64,000 bases of DNA from Hyaloscypha bicolor E (lineage: Eukaryota > Ascomycota > Leotiomycetes > Helotiales > Hyaloscyphaceae), in NCBI RefSeq assembly GCF_002865645.1, contig NW_020194691.1, positions 1,426,001 through 1,490,000 on the forward strand. Direction: 5' to 3'. Within the stretch, counting starts at the first letter, position 1, and every line of letters starts with the position of its first letter. The notes below the pieces were generated by a model. That model saw nothing but the letters and a program-made list of their open reading frames with translations. It ran no database searches and was not told where the DNA came from. Shown one piece after another: positions 1 to 11,540 of the stretch. The translations under genes were made by a program, and so were the position numbers.

Positions 1-555
1 CTTCAAGACCGAGTAGTTCGGGCTCGTTGGTAATTTTTCCGAATGTAACTTTGCTAAAGAGTGTTGACATTCGTGAGGGATCGAAGGCAGCGAAGGCAGT
101 GAAGAATTGTCTTTGTTAGCTATGACAATCACTTGTGAATGGGCTTGGAGAAATACGTTTTTGAGCCGGGCTTCGGTTCTGCTTGAGTGTACATCTTGGC
201 GGAGGGATATGAGAAGATTTTTGAATGTGAAACTTGTTTGAGGGAACGAATTGTCTATACTTATAGAGCTGAGGAGCTCGACGGATTTAATGAGTGGACA
301 TCAGCGCAGGTACATTGTGGCGGGAAGTCTGACATCAGCAAACAGCGGGGAGTTACAATCAGCCTCAAGGTCTTGCCCCGCACTGCAACCCCTCGTTGGA
401 TCCATACCCCTGGAAGTCTGACTGCCCCCAATCAAAGCTGTCAAAGAAGGCTGGCAAATATGCGTTCTATTTTCCATCTAGAACACATGTCTGGTCTATG
501 CTGTCTATAAATCCCCGAAATCCTTGTAGTATATCCGAACGCCACAAGCAAACCT
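1..555. other. no gene recognised
   Basis: Normal base composition. Reading frames here are short and show no recognisable domain. It lies downstream of the minus-strand RTA1-like gene and may contain its 3' untranslated region. Confidence 0.4.
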
Positions 556-1487
556 CTAATCCTTACTTCGTGATCTATCAGTCATCTCTACCTGGCTCTC
601 CCCTTCGAAGTCCGAGTCTTTGTTTGTTGTGTTCGCCCACCCAGGCCTGGCAATATTGAAAACACCGACAGCTCCAACCATCATCGCACCATCCAACGCA
701 ATGAAATATCTCTCCGTCGTGATCAGATATCCCGACCATCCTTGCAGAAGTTCAATCGTTCGATATATGCTTCTTATGACAATGAGCACGACCGAGAGAA
801 CCATGGCAGCAATGATCCATTGAATTCTTCTTTGCGTCAAGACTTCGCCTTTGCTCTTCAGCGCTCGGAAGATAACGACGATGAAGAGGCTGACGAAGAT
901 TATTATCGAGGCGAGTTGGAACAAGATCCCGGCCACCATGATATGCGTTCCGTTGTCGGTGTTCTTGGGTGGATTCTGTTCGAACGCAATTGCGGCCATT
1001 CCCCCGCCCACAGCCTGGACTACTAACGACACCACAGCGGCGGTACAGAAGATGTAAAGGTAGGCAGCTGCAGAGATAGGGGAGACGCCTCTTCCGAACG
1101 ATCGAATGAGTCGACCGAGAATGACATAGATTCCAGCAGTGAAGAATGTTGGTGCTGTTGAAGTTAGACAATGGGCATGGTGTTTAGACAATCATACTTG
1201 CCAATGATGAGTGTGCATATTTGGAGCAGGTAGGGAGTCGTTTGATAGGGACAGGAGTGAGACCAAGCACGGCCAGCCCATCCAAGAACCTCGCAAAGCG
1301 CTCCAACCGTGAAAACAAGCTGCCACCAAGTGCGATATCGAATAGATGTGAAGGTGTGCAGGAGCATGCTCAGGCCAAAAAGGACGCAGAATACGATACC
1401 AGCTGCGAGAGACGGAACATAGCCGTATGTACTGGTACGACCAGGAATTGGAGCAACGCAGATGTTTCGGTTAATGATGATCGCCAT
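556..1487 (-). CDS. RTA1-like seven-helix membrane protein
   Basis: Member of the fungal RTA1 family (Rta1/Rsb1/Rtm1-like), multi-span membrane proteins linked to lipid translocation and resistance to toxic compounds; the substrate of this one is unknown. Two exons, 1487-1202 and 1154-556, give 294 aa, normal for the family. The N-terminus has the family's tyrosine-proline-serine motif (GYVPSLAAG) before the first helix. The middle has APTFFTAGIYVILGRLIR and a GGG turn (QAVGGG). The C-terminal half has the hallmark RSIYRTIELLQGWSG followed by E-Y-F-I-A-L-D. About seven hydrophobic segments are visible, with a hydrophilic acidic/basic tail after the last. The intron is of GC-AG type; only the GC donor joins the exons in the family frame (LII|APTFF). 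The reading is confident, the cellular role is not. Confidence 0.88.
1155..1201 (-). other. GC-AG intron of the RTA1-like gene
   Basis: Read on the minus strand the 47-nt intron starts GCAAGT and ends CAACAG. The nearby GT (AAGTATG) would leave the wrong phase for the conserved second exon. The GC donor leaves phase 1 and gives the family-like junction I-A-P. GCAAGT is the usual donor of the minor GC-AG intron class. Confidence 0.75.
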
Positions 1488-3090
1488 GACTGGAAGCTAC
1501 ACAGGAGGTTTTGATGGAAGTTCAAGGAGCGAGGTGACTGAATAGAGATAAAAGACAACACGAAGTGAAGCGGCAGTGGAGAATTTGAGATAACCGCAAC
1601 TAAAAGATAAAGGTGGGATGGCCTGGTAAATACTTACAGACTATGGTGGATGATAAAATATCAAAAGCTAGCCTGTCGAGACACAGCAACGACACTCGGC
1701 CTTTCATGGACGGTTTTGAAAGCCGACGACTGTCATGTTCTAGCGAATAAGATGGCATTCTCTATACGCTTTCGACACTACGTATCATCGTGCGGGATTT
1801 GTGATCTGAGGCCCGCTTTTTGATGCCAAATCCGTGTCCCACCTGCGACCGGAGGAAAGTTAGGCCTACCAACCCGCCCTGAAACTGCAAGCGAAGCCGT
1901 CACAGCCTCACAGCCTCACAGCCTCACAGACTCCCAAACAAAGACCCTCCGACTCCGTTTTGGCGATCCATTCGGGGGCTTGCAAGCGATCTGCTCGAAA
2001 GACAAGACGGCCACTAACGGCCGCTATGTGTAAGGGTGCCTTGCCAAGTGCGAACTATTTACTTTATCAGGAAATTTTGAAGGCCAGGAAAAATTCGACA
2101 TCGTATTCGTGTAAATCGAACTTGACGACACTCGTCACAAATCTGAAGGCTTGCGTAATACCACGATGGTATCAATGAGTGCGATCTCTCTCGTCGGTGC
2201 TTAAGAAGAAAGGGAATTTCAAATAATTTTCGACTGACCTTCCTTGTCCCCTGAACCCTCTGAGCCTCCCATTTGGGACTTGGGGCAAGCGGTAAAGTGT
2301 AAAAGGTAGGAGGTAGACTTGATATTCGAGTAATATCCCCAAATCCCTCAAATCAGCAGATCTTTCAATAACATGAACCTTTTCAGGAGTCTAGGAACAG
2401 TTCGTTTGTATGGGGCGGCGGGCTTTGTGCCGTTTCACCCTACAGAAGACGTGCACTCGAACACAAAAACGATTTCGATGATGAGGATGAAGCTGGCATT
2501 GCAACTCTGGGTAGTGTTCTCGTTCTTTGGCTCTAAGAGTGTGGAGCTACAGCGGATGGCTGTTGACGCGTCGACGATTCACCGGGAGCTCACGATCGGA
2601 CGAACTTTTCGATAACGCGAGAGGCGACTCAGAGATTACGGCCTCAATGGACCAGGATCACTTTCGCCCATATTTGAGCGATTGAAAGCTGTTGTCGTGA
2701 ATGGTGTTGGTTGATGAGAAGATGGCGAGGTGGTGATGTCAGGGGATGGAAGAGAAGGGGCGGCGAGGGAAGAGATTAATTTCACGTGACACAACGTCCT
2801 CAACCCCCAAGCCCTCGTTCTCCCCATTCCCCTTGACCAAGCGGTTCATGATTTCGTCAAACTTCAGATTACATGCACAGAGTAGACCACTTGAGAAGAT
2901 TACAAGTCTTAGTTGCTCAAAGTGCTCATTCATACTCATCATCCACTCTTTAAATCCCTCTCAAGCTTGCGCAACGCCGTTATTCCACACCTTTTTGTCG
3001 ATATGTATTTCTGATTGCTTCCCAAAGAATCAACAACTTTCCTCGAAATTCTCTATTTGCGTCATTGTTTCAACATAGACTCATCGTCAT
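1488..3090. other. intergenic region, no gene supported
   Basis: Upstream region shared by the minus-strand RTA1-like gene and the plus-strand F-box-like remnant, so it probably contains both promoters. A short tandem repeat (about 3.6 copies of CACAGCCT) lies at 1901-1929. The open frame at 2373-2615 has no recognisable family and no support. Confidence 0.5.
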
Positions 3091-3716
3091 ATGCCTGTTG
3101 CAGAAAGAAGTCCTTCGAGGCTCTCATCCATCTCTTCCCAAAACGGGCGGGCATCACTTCACCCTTTCCTCAAATTTCACGACAGAGACAACTCTACCAT
3201 CCCATCCTGTTTCTCTATCTCGCGTCTACCCACAGAACTGCGGACGGACATCTATGCACACTACTTCGCTTCTCTCCCGCCTCTCGTTACCTCTGGAACG
3301 GCCCCACCCCTCTTCACCAGCAAACACCATTATCGCTCTCCTCGCCTTATGTAAAATACGATATCTTACCTTTTACCTTCTACCCAAATTGTATATTCTC
3401 ATTCAAGAGCCCGAAGGCCCTCGGGCAGTTTGCAGGAGCAGATAAAATGGACAGAATTGTGAAAGTAAGGGCTGAGTACGGCAAACTTTCGCGGTGTCAC
3501 CATACAGACTGGATATTCTTACTATTCAAACATTTTGGAGACTTGAAAGGAGTGGCGTTTGCTTTGGAGGCAGTCGGAAGGGGAATCAATACTGAGCTAT
3601 TTGAACAGTGGTGGGGATGTGTTCGAGATGCGATGAGAGGCATCAAACAGCCGAGTCAAGAAATCGGCCAACGGGAGGAAGACTGGTGTCTTTCTGGGAC
3701 AGTTGGAAGACATTAG
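3091..3716 (+). pseudogene. F-box-like protein, frameshifted
   Basis: A frame starting at the ATG at 3091 contains SISRLPTELRTDIYAHYF, the 'LPxELRxxIY' opening common in small fungal F-box-like proteins. That frame stops at about 3352. A second frame, shifted by -1, overlaps it and continues with SPYVKYDILPFTF, SPKALGQFAGA and CHHTDWIFLLFKHFG to a stop at 3714-3716; it reads like the conserved remainder of the same protein. The switch falls near 3270-3300, with no room for a normal intron because both halves look coding up to the switch. A one-base deletion or two-base insertion explains it. It is either a recently broken gene or a sequence error. The function is unknown; the family often serves as substrate adaptors of ubiquitin ligases or is uncharacterised. 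Confidence 0.5.
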
Positions 3717-4062
3717 CCTATCCTATCAATGAGCGCTGCTGCACTTCTCGATCCGTTTCTTTCCCTCCAAGCCCTCAAAATGGCGAAGGCCTCGCCCCCC
3801 ACTCTTGTCACATCGGACTTTCGATCGTTAGTGTCCGAAGCGTATCTTTATTACAATCACCACTGAAAGCCGAAAAGTAGATCAAGAATGGGGGTTACTT
3901 AAGAGTGAAGCCATCCCTGTTACTCTCAAAATTATCCCTCGTCAAACAGTCACGTCACTTGAAGCCCATCCGCTGACGACTTCTTTCCTTTTCTTCACAT
4001 ACTCAGATTTCAAATCTCAAGACTTCCTTTCTAACTTCACTCAACCTCACTGAGTACCGAAA
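3717..4062. other. intergenic region, promoter of the amidotransferase
   Basis: No gene seen. The stretch just before 4063 is rich in pyrimidine runs (TTTCCTTTTCTTC, CTTCCTTTC), as is common in fungal core promoters. Confidence 0.4.
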
Positions 4063-4913
4063 ATGGGCTCCCTCGCTCCCTCCAGGCCTCTCAAAATAGC
4101 AATCCTAATCAACACCGACGAACCCCCCTACATCCCCCTCTTCACCTCCGCCTACATGTCCATCTTCAACACACTCTCTCCAACCTCAAAACTAACCTTC
4201 TACTCGCCTCCCTCACTCTCCCTTCCTTCCCCAACAGAACTCTCAAACCATGACCTCCTCATCATCGGCGGCGGAACCTACGTTGTCGATGAGTCTGCCC
4301 CTTGGGTTGTTAAGGAACTAGAGTTCCTCAAGACTACTGTCAGAGATTTCCCAAAATTGAAGATAGTGGCAATTTGTTTCGGGCATCAGAAGTATTGTCA
4401 GGCCTTTGGAGGAGAATTGGGGTGGAATAAAGCTGGAAAAACCGAGGTTCATTTCCCCTTCCCCTCCTCTCTTTCGCTTCTATTCCTCCATTTCCACTTC
4501 CAAATCTCTCTCGACAGAACTAACACGCCCTAAAGCTCGGCATCACCACCCTCCCTCTGACGCCCTTCGGGCACAAGTTCTTCGCCTCCTCCTCCTCCTC
4601 CTCCTCTCCTTCCATCAAGCTCCACGAACTTCACAGAAAAGAGATCGCCATCCCAGCACCTGGTTTTATCGAGCTGGCGGAGAACAATCAGATCTGTTTG
4701 AGTGAGAACGGGAGGATTTTGACGTTCCAGGGACATCCGGAGATGAGCGTTGAGTTGGCGAGAGCGCTGATGGAAAGTGAGAGTTTGTATACGAGGGGAT
4801 TGAGTGAGATGGAGAAGAGAAAGTTGGTTGATGGGGCGGAGGGTGTGCATGATGGGGTGGCGGTTTGGAGGAGGGTTTTGGAGTGGGTTGGGGAGGAGCA
4901 GGCTGGTGTTTGA
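4063..4913 (+). CDS. class I glutamine amidotransferase-like protein
   Basis: Cytosolic class I glutamine amidotransferase domain protein of the stand-alone type found in fungi (related to yeast YLR126C), of unknown acceptor substrate. Two exons, 4063-4446 and 4536-4913, separated by an 89-nt intron (GTTCAT...TAAAG), give 253 aa. The catalytic triad is complete: Cys105 in the nucleophile elbow (VAICFGHQ), and His195 and Glu197 in FQGHPEM. An N-terminal strand (KIAILINTD) and the LLIIGGGTY turn precede the elbow, as in the family. A run of seven serines encoded by TCC repeats lies near residue 146. The start is the first ATG and matches the family N-terminus. The donor GTTCAT is not optimal, but the junction E|LGITTLPLTPFG restores the family frame. 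Such proteins have been proposed to act in nucleotide or amino-acid nitrogen metabolism; nothing here decides that. Confidence 0.85.
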
Positions 4914-5158
4914 GTGAATCTCTATCTGTTGAGAGCTGGATTCTGGATGATGGTGTTTGTGTTAATGTGGGTCCGAAAGACAAATCGAGGTGATGTTTTG
5001 CAAAACTCACAAATCACGGATTAGCGGAACTCAAAATCCGAAAGCGTTGTACTTGTCAAGATAGGTTTTCAATGTGTGTTCTTTTCGTATGACACTAAAT
5101 CAGGCTCGTGAGAACGAAGTCTGACCTCTTGCACTATATTTCGAGATTCCGACTCCTC

Positions 5159-6806
5159 TCAAAGTGCATATCTAAAATCCGGATGAAAGTCCCCACCCCA
5201 CCCATTTTTAATCTCCTCTTCCCTCTCCTCGAGGCTCATCCTCTCCCTCTTCATATTCTGATATCTCAGACTATATAGCACAATATGTCCACACCCAGCA
5301 AGGAGCACGGCACCCAGCGAGATCCGCAAGCCCGTGAGGTATTTCCCGTTTACTGTTTTCTTGAAGATTTGACCGACCTGCCCATTTCATCAGTTTTGGG
5401 TTTTAAGGATAAAGAAGGGGAGTGAGACTCACCACAACACCAACAGCATTCCCAATCGTCTGATTCATGCCCACAGCCGTAGCACGCTTGTAATACCCGG
5501 CATGGCCGTTCAACAACCAAGTACAGTTCAACCCTAAGATGATATAAATCCCCGGTGCAATCAAGAACGTGCTGAAATACAGCACCGCCTTATTCGAGAT
5601 CGGGATTCCAAGTTGCAGCGCATAACCGATCATCGTCACCAGAACAGCAGGCAACATAAAGAACACTCGTTTGCCAAAGTGATCCGAGCACCACGACACG
5701 ATGATGAAGAAGAACGCCGCAACAAGGAAGACCGGGATAGTGAGGAGTTGCGTCCGGACAGTGGTATATCCAAAGCCCTTGATAATCAACGGCAAGAAGG
5801 TCGAGAGGCCAAACGAGCAGATATCGCCCATGAATTGAGACCAGCAACTAATCCACGTCTTCGGGTCCTGGAACGCTTTGCGGATTTCCTTCCACTCGAA
5901 CTCCTCCTTACCGTTATACCTAGCAGCAATTTCGGCTCTGATACGCATGATCTTCCTATCTTCTTCGTTCAAGAACCGTGCTGTCTCGAAGTTATCTGGA
6001 AGCAGGAAGAAAATCGCGATCGAGATGACGACAGTAGCGAGCCCTTCGACGATGAAGAGCCATCTCCAGCCCGCGAGTCCACCTACACCATCCATTTTCA
6101 GTAGCGCAAAGGCGAAGAGACCACCGAATGCACCGGAGAGAGCCGCTGAGACAAGGAGATAGGCGATGTGGAGGCCTTGTTCTTCGCGCTTGTAGAAGGT
6201 GCTGAGGTAGACGGCGAGACAGGGGAACATGCCGGATTCGAAGAGGCCGAGGAGCAGGCGGGAGGCGTAGAGTTGGTTGGCGGTGTGCATGAAACCTGTT
6301 CCTATTATGACGATGGACCAGCAGAACATTAGGGCTGGGATCATTCGCCCTGGAGATAATTAACACCTGGAGATTTTACGGAGAAGTGTTGGGATGGCTT
6401 ACCAGGATGAAACTTCTTCACTACAATTGTGCAAGGAAGTTCGAATGCAACATAGAGGACGTAGAAGAGAGTCACTGCATCTAAAAACAGGTTTGATCAG
6501 TAGATTGAATTATTTGGCTCGCAGTATAAAGCACTCACTGCCAAGTTGACCGCTTGTCATATGCAAATCAGCAGTCATGCCAGCGGACGCGGCATTCCCA
6601 ATATTCGCTCGATCCAGATACGCAGCCAGGAAGATTAAAGTCATGACCGGTGCCAAGTAAAGATCGAGTTTCACAATAAGCCTCTTCTCAGCAGCAGGAT
6701 CGATATAATGGTCGACTGCTCCATCAGACGAAAACTCATCGGAGCCAGAAGCCACTTGTTCATCAGTTTTTGGTTCAACCGGGAGTCCCTTTTCGTTGTC
6801 GTCCAT
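5159..6806 (-). CDS. MFS transporter, allantoate permease (Dal5-like) family
   Basis: Plasma-membrane major facilitator of the anion:cation symporter group that includes allantoate, nicotinate and other carboxylate permeases. Four exons on the minus strand (6806-6539, 6480-6403, 6349-5433, 5377-5159) with GT-AG introns of 58, 53 and 55 nt give 493 aa, the usual length. The N-terminal tail is acidic (DDNEKGLPVEP); the first helix follows a K-L-D-L-Y segment with LDRANIGNA, a family signature. The loop after helix 6 carries FLNEEDRKIMRIRAE, also typical. The C-terminal tail ends FHPDFRYAL. I chose the ATG at 6806; an upstream in-frame ATG at 6848 would add 14 residues unlike the family. It faces the hydrolase gene across a 532-bp divergent promoter region, so it may import a substrate of that pathway. 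The substrate cannot be read from the sequence. Confidence 0.88.
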
Positions 6807-7338
6807 TGTGGAGGAAAGCGAAGCTATAGTCTTTTCAAATAATATCAAAAGAAGCAGTGTGAATGAAGTTCACCACGATCGCCGTACCTAACACTTGCTT
6901 TATATCACCCTCGCGAGTCGTGCCTCTAGGCTCTCCATATTAAAACAAAATCGACAAGCAATTTGTTTATCGAACGTTTTCTCGAACTGGTTCACTGATA
7001 AGCGTGAGGTTCGTCAGCACAGTGGGCGAAGCGCATGTTTGCCAAGACAAAAGTCCGTAGCGTGAGTGATCGGCCTAGTATTGATAAGATGAAGGTCCGA
7101 ATAAGGGGTGACTGGTTAAGCGAAAGGCCGGGCAACCCCCACCTTTGGATAGTGCCTTCCCTCAGAGTTGCAAACCCGCCAGAGTAGGGAAGGGGCAATG
7201 TGGATCTCCATGCATAGATGGGTCATTTTCAAAGGCCGTAGTTGCTGTTCCGAAAATGGGTTTCTTGAATGACCTTTTAAGAACGAATTTGTTGAAGAAA
7301 AATCATCTCATACATTTTCTATCCAAATAGATTCCAAG
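6807..7338. promoter_or_regulatory. divergent promoter region between transporter and hydrolase
   Basis: The 532 bp between the two start codons hold no supported gene and must contain both promoters. I see no operator that I can assign with confidence. Confidence 0.5.
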
Positions 7339-8500
7339 ATGCCATCAGCTGTTAGAATTCACCCCGTAAGTGCATGTTCTCGAGGTTTGATCGAATATGG
7401 GACTAACAGGGTTGTTAGGTCTGGAAGCGTGTTGTACGCTTCTTGGCCGAAGATGGGCAAGAATACTGCGGAGAGCCAGTTGACGCAGAGCTGGACGGTA
7501 GAAAACTCTTCTCCTTGCATCTTGTATATGGTGGTGATTCTGACTCATCCTAGTTGGTCTCGCCATGGCAGACAGAGAACCAGTGCTGGTGAAGGTTCTC
7601 GATGCCAAGTCTGCACTGGATCTTGACGCAGTTTTCACTGGTGAAGTGAAGACAGCGATACTAGTAAGAACCCAAACACCTGCCCTATACGTAACCTGAC
7701 CAATACCACAGATACTCTCTCCTCTCACGCTGTCAGAGGTCGGCACAATACGCTGTGTTGGATTGAATTATACGGACCACGCTGTAAGTCATCGTCCCGC
7801 ATGCCTCACCCCGACCGAATGATTAAACCCTTCAGGCAGAGATGAAACTCTCCATCCCGAAACACCCAGAGATTTTCTTCAAGCCAAATACCTGCGCCCA
7901 CGGCCCAGTCGAAACCCTGACTATTCCACACGAAGCAGCAGGCCAAGCAGATCCCGAGGTAGAGCTCGCCGTCATCATCAAGAAAGACTGCAAGAACGTC
8001 TCTGTCGGCCACGCACTCGACTACGTGCTTGGATACATGACATCCAACGACGTCACTGCTCGTGTTGTACAAACAAGAGGCTCGCAATGGGGTTATTCAA
8101 AAGGATTCGATCAATTTGCTCCTATGGGACCCACGATTGTGTCAGCGGAGAGCATCCCGGATCCGTCTGTGTTGTGGCTGAAGACGACATTGGATGGGGC
8201 GGTTATGCAGGATAAGCCTGCGAAGAATATGATTTTCAGTGTTGCGGAGATTATTTCATATTTGTCCGTGGTAAGTCCCAATTTTGAGTCCTCAGTGGAA
8301 ATAATGAGCTGACGGTGGGATAGGGAACGACTTTGAAGGCTGGTACGGTCATCTTGACGGGGACACCGAGCGGTATTGGACATAGCCATAGCCCTCCCTT
8401 GTATCTGAAGGAAGGTTCTGTTTTGAGGTTGTCGATCAGTCATGGGTTGGGGACTTTGGTAAATCCGATTGCACAAGAGGCTCCTGTTGTACTTGAGTGA
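7339..8500 (+). CDS. fumarylacetoacetate hydrolase (FAH) family protein
   Basis: Metal-dependent FAH-fold enzyme; the family cleaves C-C bonds of acylpyruvates or decarboxylates oxaloacetate. Six exons: 7339-7365, 7419-7497, 7554-7663, 7712-7783, 7836-8270, 8324-8500. Their introns are 48-56 nt, all GT-AG and all in phase, and give 299 aa. The metal ligands are present as E137-x-E139 (DPEVELAVII) and D168 (TSNDVTARVVQ), with 29 residues between E139 and D168 as in FAHD1-type enzymes. TGTPSGIG at about 253-260 is the family glycine loop. RCVGLNYTDHA, FFKPNT and GYSKGFDQFAPMGP are also typical. The first exon encodes only nine residues, but the joined N-terminus (VWKRVVRFLAEDG) fits the family. 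It converges on the regulator gene, leaving 106 bp. The exact substrate is unknown; a fumarylpyruvate/acylpyruvate hydrolase or oxaloacetate decarboxylase role is possible. Confidence 0.9.
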
Positions 8501-8606
8501 AAGTGTCCTTTGGCAGAAGAAATATTATCAGTATCCCGAGGTCTCCGCAAAACAATCCCTTTCAGTATCGAAGACAGCTGTCGGCTCTGTGAAACGAAGT
8601 AGAGCT

Positions 8607-10905
8607 TCACTTTCCTGCGAGATCATCCACCAAATCCTTCCATATCAGATAATCTGGGTAAACGAGAGTTAGCAATTGCTAGTAAAGAGACTTGGAACTA
8701 CAAAAGTCTGACGAAAAGACTGTGAGACTGTTCGGAAAATAAACGTTCTTCTTTCCCAACAACTTACCCATGGGCTCAGGGAAATAGTAACCAGGATTAG
8801 ACCACATATCTGACCATACTTCCCGGCCGTATTGGTCTTCACCGCCACCATAACCCGGAATGTCTGGGTACGGGTCTTGGTGTACCGGATTCGCGACATA
8901 CTCCAGTGTCAACGGATGAGCAGTGGCAGCTGAAAATGTTTGACTTGACTCGATCAAAGACGTCGTTGTCCTGTTCCCAGTAAATCCCGGACCTTGATTC
9001 CTGCTCTGCCGAGCCCGCGAGATGCAAAGCTCTATCACCCTCACCTCAGCAAGATCAAAATCATTGGCCCAAGTGTCTGAATTCTGCTTGCTGCAATACG
9101 CTTGCAAGTCATCTAGGATCGGCTCCGTTTGCGGACCATGCGGATCGCGAACAACGATGACACCTAAAATGAGAGCGGTGTTGAATAATTGATGCACAGA
9201 GATGTTGTATCGTAGTCGGTCACCCATGCTTGGATTTCGGAATGCGAGCTTGGTTCGCAGGTCTGCGCAAGAAGAGGACAAGCAGGCAGCTCGACTATAT
9301 TGATACCGACCCGTAAATGAAGTTCGAAGGAGGTATGAACGATGAAGAGTAATCCTTGTGAAATGGTAGGCAGCGTGCAGGTACAGGCGGTGCCAAGCAA
9401 TGTATGGTTGCAGGGCGTCATGGGACGTATCCGGATCTTCGAGCCTGAAGTACGAAGGAAGTTTGTCCTTCCATGCTAGGAGACGTACATCATGCTCCAA
9501 AATCTCGTCGTAGGAGGTATCGTGTGAGATCGCAAACAGTGAGAAGCACTCTTCTTGAATGTTTCCAACGATAATTGCAAGTTGGCGATTGAAGACGCTG
9601 AATGTTGCTGGAGTTGGCTCGTCGAATGACTTGGGAACAGCTTTCCTGGCATCCTCGTTGGTCATGTCGTCAACCCATATGTTCACAGCCTCTGTGAACC
9701 CGCAATGTCTATCATTTATTGTGTTCGGACGTCCCAAGGCCAGAGCAATCATTCGCTCCAGAACGTAGAGCTGGCTCCATAGCCTTCGCCGGGTTTCCGT
9801 ATTCTTGCGAGGTAGTCCGAGTTGCTCTCCGTCGACGTGCATGCCTTGAGCTTGCGCCATCCGCACGGCAAAGCAGATAGTCAACCAACTTTCTGACAGT
9901 CTCCGCGTATACATCAGATACCGAGTAATGAGAATTCCGGCCCGGACGAGATCGGGAGTCTCACCAAAGAAAGACGGTGCAATGACGACTGCTTTCCTGG
10001 CAGACCAATAAAAGTGCAGAGATGATTCTTCGCAAGCTCTCTGAGCTTCAGGTGAGCATGGCTGTGCACAGCCTAGCAGTTCGCCAAAGGCAAGTATGAT
10101 GAACAGGAGTGAGAGCCAACGAACATCCATCGAAGACAAACCGTCAAAGCCGCACTTGCGGTCCCAGAACTTTGCATAGCTGATCTGAAATGTCCCTTCG
10201 TGGACGGCATCAAATGTCGGATTCAGCTCGTCGAAGAATCTCCTAGTTAAATGGTCCACAACAGCTTTCTGTCGTGGCAGGCTTCCAACTAGCTCCCAAA
10301 TGTGAGCGTATGGACCTCGCTCGCTTCTGAAAGGTTGAGTTTCTCCTGTCCGAGCTCGACGTGAGAGACCAGCATCTGGACCTCCCGACATCGCAGGAGC
10401 TGAGGCTTCCATCATCACGGCAGCAGACTGGTGACCGAAGTAGGAGTCTCCGTGATATGATGGAGCTCCTCTTGCCTTGAAGAGGCGGCCGAGGTGGTGA
10501 GACACCGGCCTGGTGTTGGAGGGTACTGCCTGCTGGCGGTGAACTGGCTCAAACAATAATCTAAGAGCACTGGCAGCAGAGGTTTCCGGATGGGACTCCC
10601 GTCGTGGGATTGGAGTTTCTTCAATTTGTCGTCGAGTTCTGCGCTCCTGGCGGCTCAGGTATATACAAGCATCTGGAATGCCACGCCGAATACAATTGGA
10701 GCATGGCTGTCCTTTGTTGCACTTGTATGGTCAGCTACCATTAAATGAAGGCAATATGAGTTACCCTTTGCTTCTGCCTATGGCATTGAGAGCATGCTTT
10801 CCCCCCCGGCGGCCGTCTCCGCGGTACCGAGGCGAAGGCGGTGTCAGGGCTGCGGTGAGCAAAGTGGGTGTCCGACGGTGATATCCCAGAAGCATCAGAA
10901 TCCAT
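8607..10905 (-). CDS. Zn2Cys6 fungal transcription factor with Fungal_trans domain
   Basis: Nuclear zinc-cluster regulator of 713 aa. Three exons: 10905-10765, 10721-8768 and 8653-8607, with GT-AG introns of 43 and 114 nt. The first intron splits the zinc cluster. The joined cluster has Cys38, 41, 48, 54, 57 and 66 in the spacing C-x2-C-x6-C-x5-C-x2-C-x8-C. It is followed by a basic linker (SRQERRTRRQIEE). A middle-homology/Fungal_trans domain starts near residue 203 (RRFFDELNPTFDAVHEGTF) and includes the typical RRRLWSQLYVLERMIALALGRP. The last exon adds the C-terminus DYLIWKDLVDDLAGK. Starting at 10905 gives a normal N-terminus; an in-frame ATG at 11109 would add 68 residues of doubtful coding value. 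It is divergent from the dehydrogenase and convergent with the hydrolase, and so probably regulates this local cluster. Confidence 0.9.
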
Positions 10906-11540
10906 CTCCTCTACTTTCTTCTCTAGATGCGCAGGATCAGCGGATTTTCGGTCGGACTCGCAAAAGGGAGGAAAGAACAACGAAGCTGAAGTTTGCGAGG
11001 TGAACCATTGAACTGGTACATGCCCGGCGGCGGCATCCTTATCACAACGGCCATTAACGGTCCGATCGCCGAAGACGCAAGTGGGGATGTTTGTGCAAGG
11101 ATTCTTCACTTACAACTGACTCGCTAAAACATCCCACTTACGAAAAAGGGGGGCTAACCCATAGAAGTGAAGATAAGACATAAATTCTTCCAGTCTTCGT
11201 ATGTACAAATTTGCCTCCGCTCGTAACAATAAGTTCAAAGCGTGCTAGAAGAGAGTTAGGACCCTCATTGTCGGAGTCGTCCACTCTATCGGTAGCCATG
11301 ATTCCTCCGGGAAAGACCGAGAGAGTTGGCAAAGGTGGGATGTCTTGGCGCTTGGATTACCCACCCCTACCGGACAAATATCCATCCCTTCACCGAACCT
11401 TCGACAAGGCTGCATGAGCGAGAAGCCTCGTCTTACTCCTTGCTGATTCTTCAGATCATCGATCGATCCTCTGTTTTAACCTCTCTGCTATACTTCTCAG
11501 TATTGCTTACGTTCGCTGTTTTGGGGTCAGCATAGGTTCC
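10906..11540. promoter_or_regulatory. divergent promoter region between regulator and dehydrogenase
   Basis: About 635 bp between the regulator start and the first coding sequence of the dehydrogenase. No gene is supported. CGG-type triplets are scattered through it, but I cannot assign a specific zinc-cluster site. Confidence 0.45.

Noticed and set aside
2373..2615. Plus-strand frame of 80 codons
   Set aside because: No family resemblance and no splice partners; kept as intergenic.
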